In this document: piece by piece, positions 23,715-32,936 of the stretch | Numbering within the stretch: the first letter of the stretch is position 1 | Layout: each line of letters starts with the position of its first letter | NCBI GenBank assembly: GCA_964058845.1 | Contig: CAXKVR010000043.1 | Coordinates: 124,001 to 188,000, forward strand | Direction: 5' to 3' | Source: Carex sylvatica | Taxonomy: Eukaryota; Streptophyta; Magnoliopsida; Poales; Cyperaceae | DNA length: 64,000 bases | The notes under the pieces: generated by a model | What the model was told of the DNA's origin: nothing | Databases searched by the model: none | What the model saw: only the letters and a program-made list of their open reading frames with translations | Made by a program: the position numbers and the translations under genes

Positions 23715-24871
23715 TGTTCCACTATCAATCTTCTCAATCTTTTTGAAAATCGTATTACCCGATTGATTTTGCTTCCAGATCTATTGGGGATGGAGATGTG
23801 ACCCATTGCTTCAACCTTCGAGTAGTTAGTCAGGAATAAGTATTAACTAAAGCCCAGTGGGAATTGTTAATTGTTACTGCGGTTTTTTATTCAGAAAAAT
23901 GAAGCTACAGAATCCAGACGGGTTCGGTTCTCCTGAAGTAACCCGATTTTTTAGTTTAGATCTGGACCGTTCGATTCGAATCCGGCCAATCCGATTTCAG
24001 ATAAAACGCACGGCTACTTTAATCTGACAGCCAAATTCGAATCTGATGGTCTGGATCTAAACTCAAAAAATGAGTTACTTTAGGAGAACCGAACTCAAAT
24101 GGAGACTGGATATATCAGGTTTTCAGGTGGTGGATCCACTACTGTATCTATTAAATTACTCAACAAATTTATGTATTCCGAAACCAAAAAAAAAAAAAAT
24201 TATGTATTCTAAGGTAACATAATATTTATGTTTAGATCCGGACCGTCCGATCAACATCGGCATGAAAATTAAAGGAGTCCTGTATTTCACTCAGAATCAG
24301 ATTGGTTCGGATTTGGATCGGAGGATCCGGATCTAAACAGAACTATTATGCTACACTGGTTTTTTTTGTTTTTAGCACAAATTTTTTACATATAAAAGTT
24401 ATATTAAACAATATAGAATATTGGATAGAGTATATTTATATTTTGATTTATAGAACGAATTATTTTTTTATAGGTTCTTTTAGAAAAAAAATTCGGCCTC
24501 TTTAGAACTGAGATTGGAATTTCGAAGTCTCTGAAGGAATTAAAAAAAAAAAAAAGAGTTGATTTCTTCTATAAAATCGAAATATGAATGCATTTCATTT
24601 AATATCCTATATTATCTTTATATAATTTCGACAGCTACCTTTTATACGGTTCTACTCATGATCCTTAACAACTAAAGAAATGGTGGTGTGCTTAAAATTA
24701 TCTTATAACCAAACCTAACGAGGCTGGCTAAGTGGCTGGATTTTACTGTTGAAAAATGTGTCTCTTATTTAGAATCTAAATGTATTTCCTATTTGATGTT
24801 TTCATTCAAATTTTAGTTGATTGTAACTTTTTTTTTGTGAAGAACAGAAAGCATATTATGTGCATTCAATC
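23715..24871. mobile_element. Polyol transporter 5' flank with two fold-back MITEs
   Basis: Beyond about 200 bases of probable promoter, 23926-24090 is a 165-bp fold-back. Its left arm CGGTTCTCCTGAAGTAAC and right arm end GTTACTTTAGGAGAACCG pair closely. 24229-24342 is a second fold-back with GTTTAGATCCGGACC/GGATCCGGATCTAAAC arms. The rest is AT-rich and non-coding. Confidence 0.65.
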
Positions 24872-25148
24872 TAGGGGTGTAAACGGTCGGATACGGATCG
24901 GATAGTGGTCTTACCGTATCCGTATATGTATCCGTTATAATTTTTTGGATACAGATAGTCTCGGATACGGATACGGATCGGATATTAAATGTTACGGATA
25001 CATATCGGATATTAAATACTACGGATACGGATCGGATATCGGACGGATACGGATATTTTTCATAATTAGCTTGTTAGTTACAAAACATCTATTATATTAT
25101 TAAAATATTAGTCACTAATTATGTCATAGTGTTATATTGTTCATCAAA

Positions 25149-25183
<35 letters not shown>

Positions 25184-25288
25184 TTAATAAATTATTCGTA
25201 TAATATGTAATTTAATAAATCAATTTAAAAACATATATCGCATTTGTTGTGATTTAAAGTGTAAACGGTCGGATACGGATAGTAAAAA
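24872..25288. mobile_element. Right-truncated hAT-like element (TAGGGGTGTAAACGG family)
   Basis: The left terminus TAGGGGTGTAAACGG is present and is followed by many GGATACGGAT motifs. A (TA)n tract lies at about 25148-25181, then a second ACGGTCGGATACGGAT block, but no right terminus. The interior matches the element at 49326 closely. The truncation point abuts fragment 4 of the unknown gene family. Confidence 0.65.
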
Positions 25289-26470
25289 AGGACCATACTT
25301 CATCCAAATTGTCAATAAAAAAGAACCCATTAACTGCTAAAAGCACCCAAATTGCCAATAAAAAAGGAAAAAAAAAAGGAAACAAGAAGAAAGAACGACA
25401 CTTCACCGGTCGCCTCCTCAAATAACTCTTCCTCTCTATTTTTTGCTGTTGTATAAGCTGTTAAGACAGCAATCTCGTCCGCATGAAAGTTTTGGTTTAT
25501 AGCATCCGCTCTACAACCGCAAAACAATTTAGTATCTTAAATCACAAGATCAATACAAACTTTCTGTTCTTTACTCTTCAGTTCTTCATCCAAAAAGAAT
25601 ATACAAATTAAATGCTCTTAATTCACATCATTTAAATTAAAAGGAAGGCAATTCGAGCAGCCCCAATCAGCTCTGAAACAATCTTAGCATTTCCAGAAAT
25701 TAAGAAACGATATTTTCTGCGCAAGCTCGTCTAATTAAGAAAAGAAAAAAAAAAAAGAGGGAATGCAGCCAAATTGCAAAATTTTAACTTTTTTTGCGGC
25801 TGCAGTGCAGAATTTCCCGCGCATAACCTTCATCAAATATTATATTAAGGATATGTTTGTTTGGATGAAACAAAAAATAGCTCGAAATAGCTCGCTAACT
25901 TCAAATTTGAAATAGCCTCTAGCCCAACATTTTATAGGAATAACGGAATAGCAACTAACTCGAGTTATTCCTTGTGTTGAGAATAGCTTTTTTTTTTCAC
26001 CCAAACGTGAAATAGTGAGAATAGCAACTATTTCTGAGTTAGCGTTATTCCCGTATCATCCAAACGTACCCTAAGATATTAAATGACATTTAAGTCTGAA
26101 TAAAACCTCACATTTTTTTCCCTATTTTCGACGTGAAGATGTTCGGGGAATACCGGGCTCCAATTGGGCACAGCACCATCCCCCGAACTCGGATCCTCAT
26201 TCGAAGCACCATCGGGTACAGCTCCATCACCCGAATAGGGATCCTCACTGAAAGCACTGTCGGGTTCTTTATGCTTCTTCATCAGGTTCATAATTTTATC
26301 GAGAGGGAGAATGGGAGACAGGTGGCGTGGCGATGAGAATGTTTAAGGATTTAAAGCATTAAGCTGTGCTGTTAACGGATCTGAACTTACATTAACGGAT
26401 TCGCATGTTGTGAGGACTTGAGTCCGTCAATGTAGTGAATCTGAATGGAACCGAAGGATAGATCCAATGT
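25289..26470 (-). pseudogene. 5' fragment (copy 4) of the unknown gene family
   Basis: This matches the upstream half of copies 1 and 2. It contains exon 2 (about 25511-25400, with the conserved residues RAD before it in the intron-side frame and LFEEATGE before the donor), the intron with the CCCGCGCATAA landmark, an exon-1 counterpart near 26276-26117 with a different protein sequence, and the 5' flank to about 26470. Exons 3-8 are absent, and joining exon 1 to exon 2 at the conserved sites shifts the frame. It is a displaced, non-functional fragment about 11 kb from the tandem array. Confidence 0.7.
25849..26071. mobile_element. Tourist-like (PIF/Harbinger) MITE, 223 bp
   Basis: The ends GGATATGTTTGTTTGGATGA and TCATCCAAACGTACCC are inverted and flanked by TAA on both sides (25846-25848 and 26072-26074). 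The matching place in gene copy 2 (near 8545-8555) lacks the insert, giving a natural empty site. Confidence 0.78.
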
Positions 26471-26836
26471 AGTCAATGTAGCGAATTATTCACGAACTAT
26501 TTGAATTCGCGAATAATTCATTTTTTTTGTAATGTCTAACCGAACATCGAATTATTCGGTTGACCGAATTTTGCGCTATTTTTTTCCGAATTTTTTTCAT
26601 AACATTTTTTTTTTTTTGCTCTCTTGCAAGACATTTTAAATAATTCTGAATCATTTTTAAATTATACCCGAATTTTTTCTGAATTACGAAATTTTAAACT
26701 CGCCGAACCGAACCCGAATAATTCATTTGTCACTATGATGTCTTTATGCAACATGTTATACAATTGTCCACTGTCCAAGGCCACAGGAAAACCAAAAAAA
26801 AAAAATTTGGAGCTGGAGAAATTTTTCCAGTCCATC

Positions 26837-27148
26837 AATGGAATTTTTTTAATAAACCATGATTAGAAACAAGATTTTTTTATGAAACCAACATGATTTT
26901 TTTATTTTACAAAAATTATAAGAATCGAAATGTCATTTCGGTTCCAGCTGTTTTCACATATTTGAAGAAAAAAATATGTTGAAAAATTATAAAAATATCT
27001 GGGACCGAATTGCCATTTCAGATCCAAAAAAAAAAATCGGAATCGGAATGACAGTTCAGCTCTTATGACTTTTGTAAAGAAAAAAGTAAACACGTTGGTT
27101 TTATAAATTATTTTTTCTAATTATAGTTTATAAAAAAAAATTCCCATC
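26837..27148. mobile_element. Long inverted-repeat MITE
   Basis: The left arm (ATGGAATTTTTTTAATAAAC, then GAAACCAACATG) and right arm are complementary for over 100 bases with scattered mismatches, forming a hairpin of about 310 bp. The flank 26440-26740 is rich in CGAATTATTC-type motifs and probably another decayed element. Confidence 0.6.
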
Positions 27149-27420
27149 AATGCATCTAAATTCCAAAGTACTCTGTCTTTCTCTCTAGTACAAGTGCACC
27201 AACAACTATACCTAACCAATAGGTATCTAAAATGACCAATCTTGATTCGATACTTATTTTAAAAAATAGGAATTCGTATTCTCCACAATTTTTTGAGTTA
27301 GTAAATCTTGATCATTCGATTTGTTCTAAGATTTGTGCAGACTAAATCTACACTAATATTAAAGGCCCTTTATATCATAATTAAGCAGAGATCGGATTGA
27401 CTCCGTTTAAAATCAGACGG

Positions 27421-28695
27421 TTGAGATTCATTAACTCAAAATATATATTCCTTTTTGAGTTATTTAATGCAGAGGATAGGCATTCAAAAAACAGTGAGGA
27501 ATAAAGCATATAGAAATACATGCTAAAAAGTCCCTTCTCTAAAATTGATCATGACATACTCATAATCCAATAACTTGCTATGAAAAGCAAAATTATGCAC
27601 TAAGTTTATCTATGTAATTTAATTTAGAAAAATAATCCTAGTTCGCCAGCCCGGAGATATAAATAGTGCATTTGGGTTATAAATAGTAGAATGTAGTCGT
27701 ATTAAAACAGGGATCGATCATGTACTGGTCTTAATTTCTCATTTGCTGAGCTAGCTGTTTCAGTTCTAATCTCTCTACTTTGATATGTAAGTTTTCTTAA
27801 TGGAGCCTTTAATTTATTCATTCTTTCTTGGGAAATTGAGATTCATTAACTCAAAATATATATTCCTTTTTGAGTTATTTAATGCAGAGAATAGACATTC
27901 AAAAAACAATGAGGAATAAAGCATATAGAAATACATGCTAAAAAGTCCCTTCCTCTAAAATTGATCATGACATACTCATAATCCAATAACTTGCTATGAA
28001 AAGCAAAATTATGCACTAAGTTTATCTATGTAATCTAATTTAGAAAAATAATCCTAGTTCGCAAGCCCGGAGATATAAATAGTGCATTTGGGTTATAAAT
28101 AGTAGAATGTAGTCGTATTAAAACAGGGATCGATCATGTACCGGTCTTAATTTCTCATTTGCTGAGCTAGCTGTTTCAGTTCTAATCTCTCTACTTTGAT
28201 ATGTAAGTTTTCTTAATGGAGCCTTTAATTTATTCATTCTTTCTTGGAAAATTGAGATTCATTAACTCAAAATATATATTCCTTTTTGAGTTATTTAATG
28301 CAAAGAATAGACATTCAAAAAACAGTGAGGAATAAAGCATATAGAAATACATGCTAAAAAGTCCCTTCCTCTAAAATTGATCATGACATACTCATAATCC
28401 AATAACTTGCTATGAAAAGCAAAATTATGCACTAAGTTTATCTATGTAATCTAATTTAGAAAAATAATCCTAGTTCGCAAGCCCGGAGATATAAATAGTG
28501 CATTTGGGTTATAAATAGTAGAATGTAGTCGTATTAAAACAGGGATCGATCATGTACTGGTCTTAATTTCTCATTTGCTGAGCTAGATGTTTCAGTTCTA
28601 ATCTCTCTACTTTGATCTGTAAGTTTTCTTAATGGAGCCTTTAATTTATTCATTGCATATATAGATCCATCATTCTTTCTTGGGAAATTGAGACG
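27421..28695 (+). promoter_or_regulatory. Promoter and first non-coding exon in three tandem copies (~415 bp each)
   Basis: Units begin at 27421, 27836 and 28252 (periods 415 and 416) and are nearly identical; the third has about 20 extra bases near its end. Each unit has two TATAAATA boxes about 20 bp apart (27658 and 27678; 28074 and 28093; 28489 and 28509). Each then has a leader with a CT-rich stretch and a strong splice donor GTAAGTTTTC (GT at 27787, 28203 and 28619). The only good acceptor downstream is ATATATATGCAG at 28921-28923, 33 bases before the F-box start codon. So each unit looks like a complete core promoter plus non-coding first exon. The unit's left edge lies inside an older MITE (27269-27490). 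Confidence 0.7.
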
Positions 28696-28955
28696 TATAA
28701 AGATTAATTATATTGCTGCCACTGCCATGCATGCAATTTGGTTGTACGTACGTTGGATTAAATTTCTTGTCTTTTGTAATAAATAAAGTAATTAAGGCAG
28801 CCAGCTCCTACTACCATGCATAATTTGATAATTTTGTCTTAATTAGCTAGCTAGGGATATGAGTCTATTTTTGTTGAATTGGTAATTTGATAATTAATAA
28901 CGGTTCTGTATATATATATGCAGTGTGAAGCTAGGCAACTTGTTATTGCAAATAA

Positions 28956-29348
28956 ATGGATTGGGCTGAACTAAATCCCGACCTTTTACGCCTCATTGCA
29001 AGGAAAGTTGGGAACATCAACAACTTAATTCGGTTCCGTGCAGTGTGCAAGCACTGGCGCTCAGCCGTACCACCGTTCCTACCTCTTTCCTATCTACCTC
29101 AAAACCTCCCTTTCTTATATATGCAATCCATCGACTTTTTTTATCAATCCCAACAGTTACCGCTCCTACCTCTTTCCTATCTACCCCAAAACCTCTCTTT
29201 CTTATATATGCAATTCATCGACTTTTTTTATCAACCCCAACAGTTACCGCTCCTACCTCTTTCCGATCAACCCGAACAGAACCACTACTTCTACAATTCA
29301 ACGCCTAACTACTTCTACCCTTCAGTGCCTGACTATTATCATATTTAA
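28956..29348 (+). CDS. Short F-box protein with internal repeats (130 aa)
   Basis: The F-box occupies residues 1-40: WAELNPDLLRLIARKV, then LIRFRAVCKHWRSAVP. This is the form seen in plant KIB/DUF295-type F-box proteins, where it binds SKP1 in SCF ubiquitin ligases. Instead of the usual DUF295 or kelch substrate domain (family members are commonly 300-400 residues), it has 29-residue repeats from an 87-nt DNA repeat starting at 29073, 29160 and 29247 (the last partial). Repeat core motifs are PLLPLSYLPQNL and SIDFFYQ. A Tyr/Phe-rich tail ends at TAA. The start is fixed by the F-box and by a 5' UTR acceptor at 28923. Expression looks plausible given the intact splice signals. It could instead be a truncated F-box relic kept by chance. 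Confidence 0.7.
   Translation: MDWAELNPDLLRLIARKVGNINNLIRFRAVCKHWRSAVPPFLPLSYLPQNLPFLYMQSIDFFYQSQQLPLLPLSYLPQNLSFLYMQFIDFFYQPQQLPLLPLSDQPEQNHYFYNSTPNYFYPSVPDYYHI
29073..29270 (+). repeat. 87-bp tandem repeat inside the F-box reading frame
   Basis: Units start at 29073, 29160 and 29247 with CCGYTCCTACCTCTTTCC; two are complete and one is partial. 87 is a multiple of three, so the frame is kept through the array. Confidence 0.9.
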
Positions 29349-29750
29349 AGAATTTCATGTAACAGGCCTACGGGCGTTTTAAACACTCAAAAAATAAATA
29401 TATTTGTGTCTTTATTGCGTAATGTGATTAATTTGGATCATGACTGTGTTTCTATGAGAACTGTGATGAAGGATTTATATGGGTTAATTTATAAGAAAAT
29501 GAGAATGGATCGATATGTATGCAGCTTAATTTGTTGTATACTTGTGTATGAAACTATGATATAATCAAACACAACAAACAATTCATGTACCAGGTTGTTG
29601 TTCCTATATTTAACAGCTTTAAGGTTTTTTTTTTTACAAATAGTTTTTTGTTATGTATGGCATATATAGAATAATGCATTTAATTATTCGACCATACAAA
29701 AAATGTAGCATGTTGTTGTACGTAGTCATATAGATCATCCGATCAAAAAT
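29349..29750. other. 3' flank of the F-box gene
   Basis: AT-rich sequence with AATAAATA at about 29393 as a possible poly(A) signal. No further exon is seen. Confidence 0.45.
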
Positions 29751-30112
29751 CAGGAGCGAACTCAGTGTCTTTCATAGACTCTGAATTTTGAAGTTTTATA
29801 TAAATTTATAGGTTCCGTTCGACTTTTTCCTCTGGAATTTTATTTACCTCTTTCTGGACTTTTAGTATTTAATTTAATGTTAAATTTAGAGTTAAGTTAT
29901 GATAAATTTCTTGAATTCTAATTGGTAATTAGGATTAGAAGTTAGAGTGTTGAAAATTAAAAGTCGAAGTATTGAAAATTAGAAATTAGAGCATTATTTA
30001 TTTATTTTTTCTATTACCCAATTAGCTAATGAATTTGAACCCAATTAGCTATTCAAATCCGATTTATTTGTTTTTTTACCCCTCACTGATAAAAATCCTG
30101 GATCTGTCCCTG
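29751..30112. mobile_element. hAT-type MITE, 362 bp
   Basis: The ends CAGGAGCGAACTCAG and CTGGATCTGTCCCTG are imperfectly inverted. They are flanked by 8-bp duplications TCAAAAAT (29743-29750) and TCAAAAAC (30113-30120). The family resembles the element at 9445 (CAGRGGCGGA ends). Confidence 0.72.
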
Positions 30113-30479
30113 TCAAAAACAAACAATCTATTTGGATAATTTGTGAAGAAAAACTTTGTTCTGATCTCAACAATTCAATCCGTATTTAATTAATCGGTGT
30201 ACATGTAAAGCATGTCACATCTTTGACATCTCCATGGAAGCACAAGCGGAGTCACTGTACTACTGTAGATAAGATCGATGATTTCACAATTCTAGAGCGC
30301 AGAGCAGTCGGTTTGATGAGCATCAGATTTATTTTTGAGTTTGATGTCAAAGAACTGCATAACCCAAAATATCACATATGCTCGTAAAAAGCTTTACTAA
30401 TATATTTTGGAAAAATAGATGAATTACATTTGCTTAATTTTGTTGTCTTAATTTGGATACTGAAAATCAGAAATACTAG

Positions 30480-30931
30480 AGCTTTTCCATCTTTGGTATA
30501 AGATGAAGGTCCAGAGCTGAACATGATAATATTGCTCATACGTCCAGTGAACAGTACTGGTAAATATATGTGTTGTGTGTGTGTCTGTGTGTTGCGGGAG
30601 TACCTCTCCATGGACGTGAGCACTCCAAAAAGGTGTGTGTGTCAGTGTGTGTCTCGACCTTCATCATCTTCAAATTTGAACAATTTTACTCCGCAATCTT
30701 CTTCTAGTGGCCTTGTCAATGTCATGTCCCACAATGATTCATTTACTTACCTTTGAACACAGAATATCAAACAATGTATGATAATTAATAAGGAATCTAA
30801 AACAGCTAATTAAATAGCTAATATGATACTTGTAGGATTAAAATATATAGGCTGCTCACTTAAGCTATAAGTGCATTGGAGATTTAATCCACCTTTTACC
30901 CTCCTTTACTGAACCGTCAGGCAATGTAATC
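30480..30931 (-). pseudogene. Threonyl-tRNA synthetase gene fragment
   Basis: On the minus strand, a spliced-looking exon starts at 30931 after TTTTTTACAG and reads ITLPDGSVKEGKRW, then IKSPM. This is the TGS-domain opening of cytosolic/mitochondrial threonyl-tRNA synthetase. Further on (about 30735-30650) comes LWDM, then RPLEEDC and LFKFEDDEGRDT, the next part of the same enzyme, and a damaged FWSAH near 30625. TG microsatellite expansions interrupt the frame, and the intervening residues and all catalytic motifs are missing. Because an acceptor and intron-like DNA remain, it derives from a genomic copy rather than a processed mRNA. The family call rests on recalled motifs, not on a search. 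Confidence 0.72.
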
Positions 30932-30997
30932 CTGTAAAAAACCAAGTAAATAATATCGATTAAAACATGTATCTGTAGAATTTATGTGCATATTTAA

Positions 30998-31317
30998 TAG
31001 GGTAAATTTCGCCAAGTCCAGAAAGGCGATCACCAGACTCTAGCGACTTCTCGCACTCCATCTCAGCCCTACAGGTGAGGGTACCAGTGGTGTACCAGTA
31101 GAAAATTCATCCCATTTTTTTCAACCACTTATGCTTGTCTTTATTTTCTGTCTTTACTAGTTCACTTTAATATTTTTGCTTTTATTTATTTTAGGCTCAA
31201 CTGTTTTGAGCATAATTTTTAATTTTTATTTCAATTCAGTGGTTACCACCCTTGTGTAACAGAATCTTTTCTTTTCAATATAAATGTGACACGACCCTCA
31301 TTTTTACTCAAAAAAAA
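30998..31317 (+). mobile_element. 3' remnant of a non-LTR retroposon
   Basis: The stretch ends CACGACCCTCATTTTTACTC followed by an A-run. This matches the 3' end of the retroposon inserted at 39217 (TTGACCCTCGTTTCTATCTC plus A-run). It is a 5'-truncated LINE- or SINE-like tail; no clear target duplication was found. Confidence 0.5.
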
Positions 31318-31336
31318 CTCTGTACAGCGGTTTCTT

Positions 31337-31412
31337 TTTTTTTTTTTTGGCCGAAAATTTATAGACAGTTTCATTGATATAAAGTAGCTGTTACATAGAA
31401 TTAGACAACAAG
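31337..31412 (-). mobile_element. 5'-truncated retroposon with 16-bp target duplication
   Basis: The direct repeats TGTACAGCGGTTTCTT (31321-31336) and TGTACAGCGGCTTCTT (31413-31428) flank 76 bases that end, on the minus strand, in a poly(A) run. This is the signature of target-primed reverse transcription by a LINE. Confidence 0.8.
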
Positions 31413-31827
31413 TGTACAGCGGCTTCTTGACATATTCTTATGGAATATCTCTGCTCAATGCGATAATGAATAATATATGAATGCAAACGGATCATATATA
31501 TTATCCATTAGTATATGGATGTAAACTGATCAAATATTATATATTAGTATACGAATTTATGTTTGATTTCTGTGAATTTAGATATACACATACGAAAGAT
31601 TGTAGATAAGGATACAAATATAATTTATATAGATGTGGATACAATTACAGTTTAAGTTTTAGTTTTGGTTTCGGTTTCGGATTCAGATTCTGATTAGAAT
31701 TATGTATGTTTAGAAAGAATTATGTTTTTTTGTTGTTAGTATCTTTTAATTTATAATTTAGTTATGTTGATAATACATTTAAAATGAAAAAAAAAATTGT
31801 CCACTATAATAATCAAAGAATGAGTCT

Positions 31828-32211
31828 ATGGTACTATGCATATTACGATTTGGTCCGTAATACGGATCAATATTTTTATTTTTAAAATTCTAACGGTCGA
31901 TCCGAATCGTTCAACATATTCTCCATATGAATATGTACTTGCAGATCAAATTTTATAAATTTTAGAACTTTTTTACTATTTTTTAAGATACGTAGAAAAT
32001 CACTGTTTTTTTATGGTCCAGAATTTTCAGATCAAGTAATTTTTTAACTATCTTAAAAAATAGTAAAAAAATTTCAAAAAATATAAAATTTGGTCTGCAA
32101 TTACATATTCATATGGAGAATATGTTGAACAGTTCAGGTCGACCGTTAGAATTTTAAAAATAAAAATATTGATCCGTATTACAGACCAACCCGTGATATG
32201 CATAGTACCAT
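31828..32211. mobile_element. Fold-back MITE, 384 bp, arms ~190 bp
   Basis: The ends ATGGTACTATGCAT and ATGCATAGTACCAT are perfect complements. Similarity continues inward through the whole element (for example CATATTCTCCATATGAATATG paired with its complement, shortened by a few mismatches), leaving almost no loop. RNA from either strand would form a long hairpin. Confidence 0.8.
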
Positions 32212-32304
32212 CCGTATTTTGAAATATTCAAAATAGATTTGCATTTAATGTTACTTTTATTTTTTAATAAAATAATAATTTGTTCAATAATATATTAATT
32301 TTAT

Positions 32305-32682
32305 GAGGAGGGATCAAGTTACAACATTTTTTGAGTTACAACAAGTTACAACAAGCATTTTTTACATTTTCAGAGTCCAAATCGTCGATCCAAACCTGTT
32401 AGATGTGATCTTTACAATAAAATGTGCTTGGAGATAAAATTTTACATTTTTTGGAATTTTTTTACTATTTATTAAGATGGGTAAAAAACTAGTCAAATTC
32501 AGACCATTGAATTTTATACCCATCTTAATAAATAGTAAAAAAATTCCAAAAAATGTAAAATTTGGTCTCCAAGCACATTTTATTGTGGAGATCACATCTA
32601 ACGGTTTGGATCGATGATTTGGACTTTAAAAATATAAAAAATGATTGTTGTAACTTGTTTTAACTCAACTTGATCCCTCCTC
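32305..32682. mobile_element. Mutator-like fold-back MITE, 378 bp, 9-bp target duplication
   Basis: The termini GAGGAGGGATCAAGTT and AACTTGATCCCTCCTC are exact complements. Perfect 9-bp duplications TAATTTTAT flank it at 32296-32304 and 32683-32691, as for Mutator-type elements. The arms pair over about 170 bases. Its central arm motif (TTTTTTACTATTTATTAAGAT) resembles that of the neighbour at 31828. It ends 254 bp upstream of the COQ2 start codon. Confidence 0.87.
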
Positions 32683-32936
32683 TAATTTTATTATAATATG
32701 AGAAATATATTATATATTTTATTATATATCCGTTAATATTTGATTCGTATTTGCATGGAAAAATAAAAATAGACCAGTACCCGATCCATTTACGCTCCTA
32801 CATGGCTACATGCCTACGTGTATGTAACAAACTAAAACCCGAAATCAAGTCGAGACACAATACCCGACCCGATAAACACGAAACAAAACAGAACACGGCC
32901 GGAGCGCGGCATGGGGAAGCGCCATTGACCGAGCTG

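Noticed and set aside
30523..30756. Plus-strand 77-codon frame
   Set aside because: The minus strand carries threonyl-tRNA synthetase motifs here; the plus frame is Cys/Val-rich because of TG microsatellites.
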